A DNA stretch of 64,000 nt from Zeaxanthinibacter sp. PT1 (GCF_028464225.1 NZ_JAQPCN010000001.1:310001-374000), one strand, 5' to 3'. Counted from the first letter of the stretch, positions 8,573-18,500 are shown. The notes: generated from the letters alone by a model not told the origin. Numbers and translations: made by a program.

Positions 8573-9802
8573 TTAGGCTACCCCTTTCTTCTTCAGGGTG
8601 ATCACGGTGATCTCTGGCCATATCCCTACCCTGCCGGGATACCCCAGGAAACCAAAGCCACGGTTTACGTTGATGAACTGCCCCAGCTCCTCGTAAATCC
8701 CGGCCCAGTACTTATATCGCCACTTCACAGGACTCCATTTTACAAGACCCGGGATCTCTATTCCAAACTGCATACCATGGGTATGCCCACTCAGTGTCAG
8801 ATGGTAATGCAGCTCGTCCTTGATCACTATATCTTCCCAGTGTGACGGATCGTGACTGAGCAATATCTTGAAATCATCCTTGCCCACTCTACTGGCTGCC
8901 TTTTCCAGGTCCCCGGCTTTTTTAAAACCTCCTCTACCCCAGTTTTCCACACCGATAAGAGCCAGCCGGTCGTTCCCTTTTTGCAGGTATCGACTTTCAT
9001 TAAGAAGCAAATCAAAGCCCATATCCCGCTGCAATTTTTTCAGCGATTCCAGGTTTTCGCTTTTCTCTTCTTCAGTATCCCAGTCCACATAATCACCATA
9101 ATCATGATTCCCGAGAACCGAGTACTTTCCATCCTTGGCTGAAAGGCCCGAAAAAAGATCGGCCCATGGATACATCTCTTCGGCCTTGTTGTTCACCATG
9201 TCCCCGGTAAAGAAGATAACATCACTTTGCTGCTGGTTAATCAGGTTCACCGCGTATTCTATCTTTTTACGATTATCAAAACTACCGCTATGGATGTCTG
9301 ATATCTGGGTAATCTGGTAGCCATCAAAGGCATCGGGCAGATCATCGTACTCCAGGTTGTATTTCAAGACCTTAAAGTTGTACTTACCCCTGTACATCCC
9401 GTACAACAAAGCACTGAATGGGAGCGCTGCAATTCCCAATGCCACCAGGCTCAGGAAACGCCTGCGGGAAGGCAGGCTGAATTCTTTAGAATCACCGGAC
9501 AATTTATAATAGGCCCCACTTAACAAGCGGATCAGGTCTTCAGATGCCAGGAAAAGTATAGTGATCAGTTTAAAGGCTAACATTGCCATCAGGAAGCCAA
9601 AAGCGTAACTTTTGGGTTTGCTCAGGACTCGACCATCGGCCTCAGCTAAGGTGAATTGGTAAATGAAATTTCCCAATACCAGGAGGGAAATCGCAATAAA
9701 CACGTAATAAACCCAAGGGTAGCGGGTTGCCGTTTTAAGCGCCTGTAATGCATAAAAGCTGAGGACAGCATAAACGACAACAAAAATAATCCATCTAAGC
9801 AT
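8573..9802 (-). CDS. Membrane-anchored metallophosphoesterase (YkuE-like)
   Basis: Calcineurin-like phosphoesterase of 409 residues. The N-terminal 130 residues carry about four hydrophobic helices, so the enzyme is anchored in the inner membrane. The catalytic domain shows all metal-binding motifs in order: SDIHSG, GDMVN, GNHDYG, LSHDP and SGHTHGMQ. These bind the dinuclear metal centre. The YkuE/YaeI branch hydrolyses lipid-linked or UDP-sugar phosphate esters in other bacteria; the substrate here is not shown by sequence. A TATATTTG box (plus 9817-9824) sits 15 nt upstream of the ATG, implying a very short leader, though I see no TTG at the proper distance. Confidence 0.9.
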   Translation of the reverse strand: MLRWIIFVVVYAVLSFYALQALKTATRYPWVYYVFIAISLLVLGNFIYQFTLAEADGRVLSKPKSYAFGFLMAMLAFKLITILFLASEDLIRLLSGAYYKLSGDSKEFSLPSRRRFLSLVALGIAALPFSALLYGMYRGKYNFKVLKYNLEYDDLPDAFDGYQITQISDIHSGSFDNRKKIEYAVNLINQQQSDVIFFTGDMVNNKAEEMYPWADLFSGLSAKDGKYSVLGNHDYGDYVDWDTEEEKSENLESLKKLQRDMGFDLLLNESRYLQKGNDRLALIGVENWGRGGFKKAGDLEKAASRVGKDDFKILLSHDPSHWEDIVIKDELHYHLTLSGHTHGMQFGIEIPGLVKWSPVKWRYKYWAGIYEELGQFINVNRGFGFLGYPGRVGIWPEITVITLKKKGVA

Positions 9803-9860
9803 AGGGGTGTTTTCTGCAAATATATTTCTTTAACAAGGGTTTAGCAGGTCCATTAACAAT

Positions 9861-10583
9861 TTATTTAACGCTATGAACCACAGTCGAAATGATCTCGGGA
9901 TCACTTTCTAATATATAGGCATCCCCAATCATAGAGGGAGAGATCATACTCACCGGGGGTGAGCTATTTAAACGCTTTTGCTGCCTTACCCCGGATAGAT
10001 GCAATGCCTGGAAGCCCAGCGATTTTAATTGTCGAGCCTCCTCGTCCCGTACGCCCCCGCCGGGCATGACCATGACTCCGGGAAGCCTGTTTTTTAACTG
10101 CTGTAACAATTCTATCCCGTCCATCGCTTTGCTTTTTTGCCCCGAGCTCAATAAGCAATCAACTCCCATAGTATCGAGTGCTTCGGCAGCTGCCATAGGA
10201 TCTGGCACCCAATCAAAAGCCCGGTGAAAAGTAAAAGACATTCCCTCTGCGTACTGAATGAGCCTGGCTGTACGCAGCCGGTCTACAGAGCCGTCTTTTA
10301 AAAGTATACCGGAGACGATACCCGCCACACCCAATGTTTTACAAACCTCTATATCGGCGAGCATGGCCTCGTACTCCAGTGCTGAGTATGTAAAATCCCC
10401 GGAACGGGGCCTGATCAATACATGAACAGGAATTTTAAGTGCTTCTACAGCGGTCTTTATAAAACCATAAGACGGAGTTATCCCGCCTACTCCAAGCTCA
10501 GAACAGAGTTCAACCCTATCTGCCCCGGAGTGTTCGGCATTCAGGGCAGAACGGAGAGAATTGGCACAAACTTCTACGATCAT
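9861..10583 (-). CDS. cutC: Copper homeostasis protein CutC
   Basis: TIM-barrel protein of 240 residues matching CutC over its full length: MIVEVCANSLRSALNAEHSGADRVELC at the N terminus, HVLIRPRSGDFTYS, VSGILLKDGSVD, FHRAFDW, LLSSGQ and MVMPGGGVRD. It is cytoplasmic. CutC was named for copper tolerance in E. coli, but its biochemical activity is not well established, so the name says more than is known. It is divergent from the glycosylasparaginase gene, with 40 bp between start codons. Confidence 0.95.
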   Translation of the reverse strand: MIVEVCANSLRSALNAEHSGADRVELCSELGVGGITPSYGFIKTAVEALKIPVHVLIRPRSGDFTYSALEYEAMLADIEVCKTLGVAGIVSGILLKDGSVDRLRTARLIQYAEGMSFTFHRAFDWVPDPMAAAEALDTMGVDCLLSSGQKSKAMDGIELLQQLKNRLPGVMVMPGGGVRDEEARQLKSLGFQALHLSGVRQQKRLNSSPPVSMISPSMIGDAYILESDPEIISTVVHSVK

Positions 10584-10623
10584 ATTACCTATATTTAGAG
10601 ACTAATGTAAACATCAACCACCA

Positions 10624-11613
10624 ATGCAAAGAAGAAAATTCCTTAAAAATTCTACCCTGGGAACCGCAGGGATCCTGAGTGCTCCACTTATAGCATCACA
10701 AGCGTCGCCAAACCCGGCTTCGCACTCCTTAACACAGCAGGAAACCACGCCCGTTGTCCTGGCTACATGGGATGTGGCAAATGCCACTTCCCGTGCCTGG
10801 GAAGTTCTGCAGGAAGGCGCATCTTCCCTCGACGCTGTTGAACAAGGAGTTATGATCGAAGAAGCCGATGAAAGCAACCAGACTGTCGGCAAGGGTGGAA
10901 GACCGGACCGGGACGGGCAGGTCACCCTGGATGCCTGCATCATGGACCAGGATGGGAACTGCGGATCCGTAGTATACCTTAGGAATATTGTACACGCAGT
11001 TTCCGTGGCCCGCAAAGTAATGGAAGAAACCCCACATGTTATGCTGGCAGGAGACGGGGCGGAAAAATTCGCCTATGAACACGGATTCCCTAAAGAAGAC
11101 CTGCTTACCCAACAATCCAGGAATGAATGGGAAGAATGGAAGAAAACTTCACAGTACAAACCAATCATCAATATTGAAAACCACGACACCATCGGGATGC
11201 TCGCCATTGACCGGCAAGGAAATATTTCAGGAGCCTGTACCACCAGCGGGATGGCCTATAAAGTTGCCGGCCGAATCGGCGACTCCCCCATTATCGGGGC
11301 CGGTTTATTCGTCGATAACGAGGTGGGCGGGGCTACAGCCACCGGTGTGGGCGAAGAAGTGGTGAGGACCGTAGGCAGCTTCCTGATCGTTGAACTGATG
11401 CGACAGGGAAAAAGCCCTCAGGAAGCCTGTGAAATAGCTGTGAAACGCATCGTAGAGAAGAACCCTGATTACGAGGAATTCCAGGTCGGTTTTATCGCGC
11501 TCAACAAGAAAGGGGAAACCGGTGGGTACTGTATACAACCGGGCTTTAGCTACCGCACCTATTCCGGCGAAGGGCACCTCCTTACTCCTGCTGCAAGCTA
11601 TATTACCAAATGA
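10624..11613 (+). CDS. N4-(beta-N-acetylglucosaminyl)-L-asparaginase, Tat-exported
   Basis: Ntn-hydrolase of the glycosylasparaginase family, 329 residues. It cleaves the bond between asparagine and GlcNAc in N-glycan remnants. The N terminus MQRRKFLKNSTLG followed by a short hydrophobic stretch is a twin-arginine signal, so the enzyme is exported folded to the periplasm. The autocleavage site is visible as HDTIGML, where Thr becomes the catalytic N-terminal nucleophile; GRIGDSPIIGAGLFVDNEVGGATATG is the conserved substrate-binding region. polA follows 57 nt downstream. Orthologues occur widely in Bacteroidota that degrade glycoproteins. Confidence 0.93.
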   Translation: MQRRKFLKNSTLGTAGILSAPLIASQASPNPASHSLTQQETTPVVLATWDVANATSRAWEVLQEGASSLDAVEQGVMIEEADESNQTVGKGGRPDRDGQVTLDACIMDQDGNCGSVVYLRNIVHAVSVARKVMEETPHVMLAGDGAEKFAYEHGFPKEDLLTQQSRNEWEEWKKTSQYKPIINIENHDTIGMLAIDRQGNISGACTTSGMAYKVAGRIGDSPIIGAGLFVDNEVGGATATGVGEEVVRTVGSFLIVELMRQGKSPQEACEIAVKRIVEKNPDYEEFQVGFIALNKKGETGGYCIQPGFSYRTYSGEGHLLTPAASYITK

Positions 11614-11670
11614 TTCCTTCTCCGTAGCGGCAGAAGTTCGTAAATTTGAACTCTTTCTAGCAAACTTACA

Positions 11671-14505
11671 ATGGCAGACCAAAAACGACTCTTTTTACTC
11701 GATGCATACGCATTGATTTTCCGCGGCTACTACGCCCTGATCAAAAACCCAAGGATCAATTCCAAAGGCATGGATACCTCGGCTATTATGGGATTCATGA
11801 ATTCCCTCTTTGATGTCATAAAACGGGAAAAGCCGGATCACCTTGCCGTGTGTTTTGATAAGGATGGGAGTGCAGAGCGAACCGAATTATTTCCTGAATA
11901 CAAAGCTAACCGCGATGAGACCCCGGATGCCATCCGGATTGCTGTGCCTTATATACAGAAAATTCTTAAGGCTATGCATATTCCTTGTGTGGAGGTATCG
12001 GGCCTGGAAGCAGACGATATCATAGGAACCCTGGCTAAGCAGGCAGAAAAAGAAGGCTACAAAGTTTTTATGGTGACCCCTGACAAAGATTTTGGTCAGC
12101 TGGTATCTGAAAACATATTCATGTACCGCCCTGCCAGGATGGGGAACGGTATCGAGATCTGGGGCATCCCGGAAGTTCAGAAACGCTTTGGAGTAGAAAG
12201 GCCGGAGCAGGTGATCGACTACCTGGGGATGATGGGAGATGCCAGTGATAATATACCAGGACTTCCCGGGGTTGGCGATAAGACCGCGAAAAAATTTATC
12301 ACCCAATTCGGATCCATGGAAGAGCTATTGGAAAATACAGATCAGCTGAAAGGCAAGATGAAAGAGCGGGTGGAAGAGAATGCCGAACTGGGACGCTTAT
12401 CTAAACAATTAGCCACCATCTGCATCACTTGCGACGTTACTTTTGACGCCACAGATTACGAACTTTCCATGCCTGATAGCGAGAAGGTGCAGGAGTTGTT
12501 CGAAGAACTGGAGTTCCGTAGACTGAAAGACCAATTCTTAAAGATTTTCAGCGGTGAAGCAGAAGATAAGCAGGCACAGGTAAGCAGTACCCCAACCGCC
12601 AAAGAACAGGCCAGGGAAGCAGGGAGCGGTCAATTTTCCCTCTTTGGAGGAGAGGGTGAATCTCCAGCTACCTTGAAAGAAATTTCGGGCCGGAAGACCC
12701 TGAAAGATGTACCTCACTCCTACCAGAGCGTGGCCCCCGGAATGGCTATGAAGCTCTTTCTTCAGAACCTGTTGAAGCAGCAAAGCGTTTGTTTTGACAC
12801 TGAGACCACTTCCCTGAATCCCCTGGAGGCAGAACTGGTGGGTATTGCCTTTTGCTGGGAGGCAGGCAAAGGATTCTATGTACCCTTACCGGAGGACCAA
12901 GAACAGACCGGGGCCATCCTGGAAGAACTCAGGCCATTTTTCGAGTCTGATCTCATTGAAAAGATAGGACAGAACCTAAAATACGACATTAAAGTCCTGG
13001 ACCGTTACGGGATGGATGTCAAGGGTCCGCTTTTTGACACTATGCTGGCACACTACCTCATCAACCCGGACATGAGGCACAATATGGATGTACTGGCCGA
13101 AACCTACCTGAATTATACCCCGGTCCCGATTTCTGACCTGATCGGTAAAAAAGGAAAGAACCAGTTGAGTATGAGGGATGTTCCGCTGGATGCCCAGACA
13201 GAATACGCTGTAGAGGATGCCGATGTCACCTTCCAATTAGCTCAGTTCTTCCGTCCCGAGCTAAAAGAGGCCAATACAGAAGAACTTTTTCAGAAAATAG
13301 AAGTACCGCTGCTGAGGGTTCTTGCAGATATGGAGCTCGAGGGTATCAGGCTGGATAAAGATTTCCTGAATTCCCTGACCGAGGAACTGAATTCCGATAT
13401 CGAAAAACTGGAAAAACAGATCTATAAAGAAGCCGGTACCGAATTCAATATTTCGTCTCCCAAGCAGTTGGGTGAAATCCTCTTTGACCAGATGAAGCTG
13501 GTAGCTAAACCAAAGAAAACCAGGACCGGCCAATATTCCACTGCAGAGGATGTACTTTCCATCCTGGCCAAAGACCACCAGATCATCAGGGATGTATTGG
13601 AGTACAGGGGGCTTAGCAAACTTAAAAGCACTTATGTAGAAGCCCTGCCCGAACAGGTGCAGCAAAGTACCGGAAGGGTTCATACGGATTATATGCAAAC
13701 AGTTGCAGCGACGGGTCGGCTCAGCAGTAACAACCCTAACCTGCAGAACATCCCCATCCGTACAGAACGCGGAAGGCAGGTACGAAAAGCATTCGTCCCC
13801 AGGAACGAAGATTATATTTTACTCGCGGCAGATTACTCCCAGATAGAACTCCGGGTGATTGCTTCTTTAAGTGAAGAATCTAACATGATCGAGGCCTTTA
13901 AAAAAGGAGAGGACATTCACGCAGCAACGGCTGCCCGGGTATTTGATGTCCCCCTGGAGGAGGTCACCCGTGAACAACGGGGCAACGCTAAAACCGTCAA
14001 TTTCGGTATTATATACGGGGTTTCTGCTTTTGGATTGAGCAACCAGACCGACTTGTCCAGGACAGAGGCCAAGGAGTTGATAGACACCTATTACAAAACC
14101 TATCCTAAATTACGGAATTACATCAGCGAGCAGATCGACTTTGCCCGGGAGCATGGATATGTGCAGACCGTACTGGGCAGGCGCCGATACCTTAAAGATA
14201 TCAACGGGAGTAATGCCGTTGTGAGGGGCGCAGCAGAACGAAATGCCGTGAATGCCCCTATCCAAGGGAGTGCAGCTGATATCATCAAGGTGGCGATGAT
14301 CAATATTCACAAAAAACTGGAAACCGGGGATTATAAGACCAAGATGCTGCTGCAGGTGCATGATGAATTAGTCTTTGATGTCTATAAACCCGAATTGGAG
14401 CGCGTAAGCGAAATGATAAGGTCAGAGATGGAATCGGCATTCAGCCTGGATGTACCATTAGTGGTTGATATAGGAACGGGGGAAAACTGGCTGGAGGCTC
14501 ACTAG
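11671..14505 (+). CDS. polA: DNA polymerase I
   Basis: Repair and Okazaki-fragment polymerase, 944 residues, with all three domains. Residues 1-290 are the 5'-3' exonuclease (LLDAYALIFRGYYAL, EADDIIGT, TPDKDFGQL). Residues about 360-540 are the 3'-5' proofreading exonuclease, and its acidic residues are present (FDTETTSLNP, GQNLKYDIKVLD, YAVEDADVTFQL), so proofreading is probably active. Residues 560-944 are the polymerase with motif A (AADYSQIELRV), motif B (RGNAKTVNFGIIYG) and motif C (QVHDELVFDV). A TAAATTTG box at 11641-11648 may be its own promoter. A strong bidirectional terminator follows. Confidence 0.98.
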   Translation: MADQKRLFLLDAYALIFRGYYALIKNPRINSKGMDTSAIMGFMNSLFDVIKREKPDHLAVCFDKDGSAERTELFPEYKANRDETPDAIRIAVPYIQKILKAMHIPCVEVSGLEADDIIGTLAKQAEKEGYKVFMVTPDKDFGQLVSENIFMYRPARMGNGIEIWGIPEVQKRFGVERPEQVIDYLGMMGDASDNIPGLPGVGDKTAKKFITQFGSMEELLENTDQLKGKMKERVEENAELGRLSKQLATICITCDVTFDATDYELSMPDSEKVQELFEELEFRRLKDQFLKIFSGEAEDKQAQVSSTPTAKEQAREAGSGQFSLFGGEGESPATLKEISGRKTLKDVPHSYQSVAPGMAMKLFLQNLLKQQSVCFDTETTSLNPLEAELVGIAFCWEAGKGFYVPLPEDQEQTGAILEELRPFFESDLIEKIGQNLKYDIKVLDRYGMDVKGPLFDTMLAHYLINPDMRHNMDVLAETYLNYTPVPISDLIGKKGKNQLSMRDVPLDAQTEYAVEDADVTFQLAQFFRPELKEANTEELFQKIEVPLLRVLADMELEGIRLDKDFLNSLTEELNSDIEKLEKQIYKEAGTEFNISSPKQLGEILFDQMKLVAKPKKTRTGQYSTAEDVLSILAKDHQIIRDVLEYRGLSKLKSTYVEALPEQVQQSTGRVHTDYMQTVAATGRLSSNNPNLQNIPIRTERGRQVRKAFVPRNEDYILLAADYSQIELRVIASLSEESNMIEAFKKGEDIHAATAARVFDVPLEEVTREQRGNAKTVNFGIIYGVSAFGLSNQTDLSRTEAKELIDTYYKTYPKLRNYISEQIDFAREHGYVQTVLGRRRYLKDINGSNAVVRGAAERNAVNAPIQGSAADIIKVAMINIHKKLETGDYKTKMLLQVHDELVFDVYKPELERVSEMIRSEMESAFSLDVPLVVDIGTGENWLEAH

Positions 14506-14530
14506 TCTCCTTTATAGCCAGATGATCATA

Positions 14531-14567
14531 GAAAAAGCGTACAGCCCTAACGGGTGTACGCTTTTTC
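14531..14567. terminator. Bidirectional terminator between polA and the DUF5916 gene
   Basis: Hairpin with 12-bp arms AAAAAGCGTACA/TGTACGCTTTTT and an inner CCC/GGG pairing. A and T tracts flank it on both sides, and it lies between two convergent genes, so it can end both transcripts. Confidence 0.88.
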
Positions 14568-14579
14568 ATTTGTTGTTGC

Positions 14580-17216
14580 TTACAAAATAAAGCGGTAAGT
14601 GGCCTTGATCAGGAAGGTGTTATCCGGTTTCTGCCCCAGGATCTGGCTATCCAGGTTAGAACCCAGTGATCCCATGGGGTCACCAAAACCGGTGACTCCT
14701 TGCGACCACACAAAGAACAGCTCGGAGCCGGGGATATATTCCCATCGTAGGACGAGGTTAGACCGGAACTGCACAAAGGCAAAATCGGGATCGGAGAAAG
14801 AGTAATCGGTCTGTCCATCAAGATCCTCATCTACCAAGTAACTACCAGATTCATTTTTAGAAATCTGTGTATCGGTATACAAATTGACGCGCTCAAATAA
14901 GTCTTCTGCCACAGGGTTTACCACCCGGTTAAAATTGCGATACTGCCCCCTGGATATAAAAGGCTCCCCATAGAATTGTATACTCAGGTTGGGATTTATA
15001 CTGTAATTGAAACGTAATGATGTACTGAAGGTTTTCTGGTCAATCTCCCCTAATACATAGCGTGGCTGCCCATTGAAATCTGATGTGGTGACATACTGTG
15101 TTTTGTTGGGGTTGTAATTCATAGCGGTAGACATGGAGATATTGAAGGCCGAAAAAGGCTGGTAGCCAAATCTCAGTACATATCTCCTGAACTTAAAATT
15201 ATCCTGGGTGGCATCACTGTGTACATATCCCATGGTAAAATTAAATTTCTTGCTCTGATCCGACCCAAAGAACAGGAAGCCAAAATTTTCTTCATTGAAC
15301 CTGTACCTGGGGCCACCCCTGAGCATAGTGTTACTATAAATACGTGGTTTATGCGCACCCCCTATCTCGGTCCACCAGTTGTTGGCCCAACTGATATTCC
15401 CGTTCATTTCGTACTGTATACGGTTGTAGTTGCCATCAAAATCATAGGTAGTGTATTGTTCCATCCCCACACGAATCTGACGGTACCAATCTGTTGGTTT
15501 TAAGAACAGGCGGTTTACTTCGGCATACTGTATAATCTCATCTGCCTGCCTGAGGAAACCCACATCATTGAGTTCCAGTTCCGGTGACCTCCAGATAAAA
15601 CCTCCCTGGTAACGCCAGTTACCTCCCCCTGCTTTCCCGGCTTCCAGTTTTCCACCGGTTCCGGATAGCGAAGTACGGTCCGGGTCTACTGAAACATGAC
15701 CCGCATCACTACGCTGGAATAAATGTGTAATGCTGCGCTGGGTGTTCTCTATTGCCTCCGGGGATCCATTCACCTGGCTCAATACCATATTACCTTCAAC
15801 ATAGTACTGCCTGTCTTTCCAGTTATGCCGAAAATCTATTCCTCCCGTATATGCCGATTCGTGAAGAAAGTCCAGTTCCTCTGTGAGATTACGATTTGTG
15901 GCCGTAAACATTCCGCCTATATAAGTATTACGGTTGTTAAAGTCTTTCTGGACCCTTCCCACAATGTAATTCGTCAATGGCTCTACGATCTCTTTCCGCT
16001 CTTCACCATCCGTCTCAATAACACGGGCATACATGTTAGCAGTTACACTTTCTAACAAACCAACGGACCATCCATCCTTGGTCTTCCCGGAAAATTTGGC
16101 TGCCCCGAGAATGGTAGTATTATTAGGAGCATCGACAAATTCCCCTTCCCCAGAATTGACAAAGCCCTGCGGACTGCGCCCAAGGCGCCTGCTGTAGAAT
16201 AGGTTATCATTCCCGTTAGCAAATTCAAAATCGAATATATTCTTGTTCTCCACGAAGAACGGACGACGCTCCTGGAAAAAGATCTGGAACCCATCCAGGG
16301 CAATCGCCCCCGGATCTGCATCCACCTGACCAAAATCCGGATTCACCGTAAGATCCAGGGTGAGGTCGTTGGTGATACCGATCTTTGCATCCAGACCTAC
16401 ATTAAATGGATAGTCGCTACCATCGCGGAAAGGGTTGCCTTCTTCTGCCGGGTAAGATTCGTACTGGCTAACGGCGAAAGGTTGAATTTCCAGCTGCTTT
16501 TGAGGCGCTATATCCTTCAGCCCGCGAAGTAATCCGAATTCACTGGTAAATCCGGCCACATCCCTAGGGATTCGTTGCCAGACGGATCGTTCATTTCCTC
16601 GAAAAAGGGTACGGAAAACCTGTAATCCCCACACCTGCTCATTAGCCCTGCCAAATTTCAGCTGGCTGAAAGGAATCTTCATCTCTACCGTATATCCATT
16701 TTCATCCACCTGGGCATCTGTATACCAGATCGGGTTCCAGCTATCGTCCCAGTTTCTGCCATTATCAGACATAAACTCCTCTCCTTTAACTCCGGCAGCC
16801 GTGGTAGTAAATGAAAATGCTGTTCGCTTATCGTGATAGCTGTCGATCATTACCGTGACCCTATCTCCTTCAAAAGAATCCCGGCGCGATAATCGTCTTT
16901 CTATTTTGTCGGGCATGGAGTCATAGCAACGAATAGCGACATAGAGGTACTTATCGTCATAGATCATTTTAAAATCTGTGGGTTGGCCGGGCGGGGTATT
17001 CTCTGCAGGTTGCCACTCCACGAAATTTCCATCCCAGTCCGCAAGTTCCCAGACCGGGTCATTCAGGTGCCCGTCTATCTCAGGGGCACTATGATCGATG
17101 ATCTTGGCTGCATTATAGGTGCGTTGTATCACCTCTTCACTGTCTGGCTGGTACTGCGACCAGCACAAAGAGGTTAGTAAAAGGAAACATCCGACGGTCC
17201 ATCCGGAAAGGTTCAT
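14580..17216 (-). CDS. DUF5916 outer-membrane protein with CBM9-like N-terminal domain
   Basis: An 878-residue exported protein. A signal peptide (MNLSGWTVGCFLLLTSLCWSQ) is followed by a carbohydrate-binding family 9-like domain (about 38-215: EIDGHLNDPVWELADW, DDKYLYVAIRCYDS, GYTVEMKIPFSQLKFG). From about residue 230 the DUF5916 region begins with LDAKIGITNDLTLDLTVNPDFGQVDADP and FQERRPFFVENKNIF, then many aromatic-rich amphipathic strands ending in TYRFIL with a terminal hydrophobic residue, which is typical of an outer-membrane beta-barrel. The family is common in Bacteroidota; its substrate is unknown. Monocistronic, convergent with polA. No SusC/D partner is adjacent. Confidence 0.88.
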   Translation of the reverse strand: MNLSGWTVGCFLLLTSLCWSQYQPDSEEVIQRTYNAAKIIDHSAPEIDGHLNDPVWELADWDGNFVEWQPAENTPPGQPTDFKMIYDDKYLYVAIRCYDSMPDKIERRLSRRDSFEGDRVTVMIDSYHDKRTAFSFTTTAAGVKGEEFMSDNGRNWDDSWNPIWYTDAQVDENGYTVEMKIPFSQLKFGRANEQVWGLQVFRTLFRGNERSVWQRIPRDVAGFTSEFGLLRGLKDIAPQKQLEIQPFAVSQYESYPAEEGNPFRDGSDYPFNVGLDAKIGITNDLTLDLTVNPDFGQVDADPGAIALDGFQIFFQERRPFFVENKNIFDFEFANGNDNLFYSRRLGRSPQGFVNSGEGEFVDAPNNTTILGAAKFSGKTKDGWSVGLLESVTANMYARVIETDGEERKEIVEPLTNYIVGRVQKDFNNRNTYIGGMFTATNRNLTEELDFLHESAYTGGIDFRHNWKDRQYYVEGNMVLSQVNGSPEAIENTQRSITHLFQRSDAGHVSVDPDRTSLSGTGGKLEAGKAGGGNWRYQGGFIWRSPELELNDVGFLRQADEIIQYAEVNRLFLKPTDWYRQIRVGMEQYTTYDFDGNYNRIQYEMNGNISWANNWWTEIGGAHKPRIYSNTMLRGGPRYRFNEENFGFLFFGSDQSKKFNFTMGYVHSDATQDNFKFRRYVLRFGYQPFSAFNISMSTAMNYNPNKTQYVTTSDFNGQPRYVLGEIDQKTFSTSLRFNYSINPNLSIQFYGEPFISRGQYRNFNRVVNPVAEDLFERVNLYTDTQISKNESGSYLVDEDLDGQTDYSFSDPDFAFVQFRSNLVLRWEYIPGSELFFVWSQGVTGFGDPMGSLGSNLDSQILGQKPDNTFLIKATYRFIL

Positions 17217-17398
17217 AACTGGTTAGTTTGTGATTGATGTATTGGAAAGACGCGCAAACTACGGAGACGTTACAGCAATTCCCTTTTTTTTAAAGGATTT
17301 TTAACATACTTTTGCAGATGGCCGGGAAATTACCCTCTCCCGTATTCCGGCTTTCACTTTTGTGGAAATAATTGATAAAAAAATAGGGAAACAACGGT

Positions 17399-17428
17399 TT
17401 GTAATTCAACTTAATAGTTGTACATTTG
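17399..17428 (+). promoter_or_regulatory. Promoter of rplM-rpsI
   Basis: TTG (17399-17401), 19-nt spacer, TACATTTG (17421-17428): a perfect flavobacterial promoter. The transcript would begin near 17435. The 42-nt leader contains a small CCCG/CGGG hairpin (about 17432-17444). Confidence 0.8.
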
Positions 17429-17476
17429 CAGCCCGCTAAACGGGATTGAAGTGTTTAATTTTTAAAAATATAGGTA

Positions 17477-17932
17477 GTGGATACATTAAGCTACAAGACA
17501 GTTTCGGCCAATAAAGCCACAGTAGACAAGCAATGGTTGTTGGTGGATGCCGAAGGACAGACGCTAGGAAGGTTAGCTTCCAAAGTGGCTAAGTTACTCA
17601 GGGGAAAACACAAGCCTAATTTCACCCCTCACGTGGATTGTGGTGACAATGTTATCGTGATCAACGCTGAGAAAATACAAATGACTGGGAACAAGTGGAC
17701 CGAGAAGGTTTACCTGCGTTATACTGGATATCCAGGTGGGCAGCGTTCTGAAACAGCTCAGGAGTTATTAGAAAAGAAGCCTGAAGCGGTTATCGAAAGA
17801 TCCGTTAAAGGAATGCTTCCTAAGAACAAATTAGGTGCGGAACTTTTCAGGAACCTGAAGGTGTACGCCGGTGACAGACACCAGCAAGAAGCTCAAAAAC
17901 CAACTGCAATTAATCTAAACGACCTTAAATAA
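17477..17932 (+). CDS. rplM: Large-subunit ribosomal protein uL13
   Basis: Ribosomal protein of 151 residues. Visible signatures: [38 protein letters not shown] and the C-terminal GMLPKNKLG with a following RNLKVYAG. The start is GTG at 17477; the residues MDTLSYKT match the usual flavobacterial N terminus and no in-frame ATG lies nearby, so the rare start codon appears genuine. It overlaps rpsI by one base (TAATG), the usual L13-S9 coupling. Confidence 0.98.
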   Translation: MDTLSYKTVSANKATVDKQWLLVDAEGQTLGRLASKVAKLLRGKHKPNFTPHVDCGDNVIVINAEKIQMTGNKWTEKVYLRYTGYPGGQRSETAQELLEKKPEAVIERSVKGMLPKNKLGAELFRNLKVYAGDRHQQEAQKPTAINLNDLK

Positions 17933-18318
17933 TGGACGTGATTCATAAAATCGGAAGAAGAAAGACAGCCGTTGCCCGTGTATACCTTTCTGAAGGTAAA
18001 GGTAACATCACTATCAACAAAAAGGATCTTGCGGAATATTTTCCTACTGCTACCCTGCAGTACAAAGTTACTCAGCCTTTTGCCTTAACCGGTACTGATG
18101 ATACTTTTGACGTAAGGGTAAATGTATTCGGAGGTGGTATTACAGGACAGGCAGAAGCTGTAAGACTTGCCCTTTCTCGTGCACTTTGCGAATTAGACGC
18201 AGAGCACAGGGGAGTTCTGAAGCCAGAAGGTCTTTTAACCCGTGACCCGAGAATGGTAGAGCGTAAGAAATTCGGACAGAAGAAAGCTCGTAAGAAATTC
18301 CAGTTCTCTAAACGTTAA
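17932..18318 (+). CDS. rpsI: Small-subunit ribosomal protein uS9
   Basis: Ribosomal protein of 128 residues with the signature IGRRKTAVARVYLSEGKG, the conserved GGGITGQAEAVRLALSRAL segment, and the basic C terminus KKARKKFQFSKR that reaches the P site of the ribosome. The ATG shares one base with the rplM stop codon, so translation is coupled. A GC-rich hairpin follows the stop codon. Confidence 0.98.
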   Translation: MDVIHKIGRRKTAVARVYLSEGKGNITINKKDLAEYFPTATLQYKVTQPFALTGTDDTFDVRVNVFGGGITGQAEAVRLALSRALCELDAEHRGVLKPEGLLTRDPRMVERKKFGQKKARKKFQFSKR

Positions 18319-18326
18319 GAATCAAC

Positions 18327-18346
18327 TTCGCCGGTTTACCGGCGAA
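18327..18346 (+). terminator. Terminator-like hairpin after rpsI
   Basis: Perfect stem TTCGCCGG-TTTA-CCGGCGAA starting 9 nt after the rpsI stop codon, followed by the T-rich TTCTTATTTTATATT. The T tract is broken, so it may be partial, allowing some read-through into rpsB. Confidence 0.6.
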
Positions 18347-18379
18347 TTCTTATTTTATATTAATAACCCAAGTTCATTG

Positions 18380-18500
18380 AAAGTCTACTCCTGGAAAACC
18401 GGGAGAGACCTCAAGGCATCCTGATCAGTACATATCCAGCTCCTACCGGAGTTAAAATGCCCTTCAGGATACCCTTAGTTTAGCATCTAAATGCTCAAGG
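18380..18500 (+). promoter_or_regulatory. Structured leader before rpsB, candidate ribosomal-protein autoregulatory RNA
   Basis: In the 244-bp gap between rpsI and rpsB several hairpins lie in series: 7-bp stem CTCCTGG/CCGGGAG with AAAA loop (18388-18405); a long-range stem ATCCTGA/TCAGGAT (18418-18424 with 18464-18470) enclosing CTCC/GGAG (18440-18451); and AGCAT/ATGCT (18482-18495). I found no consensus promoter inside. Such leaders often bind S2 or another ribosomal protein to control rpsB-tsf; that function is inferred. Confidence 0.5.
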
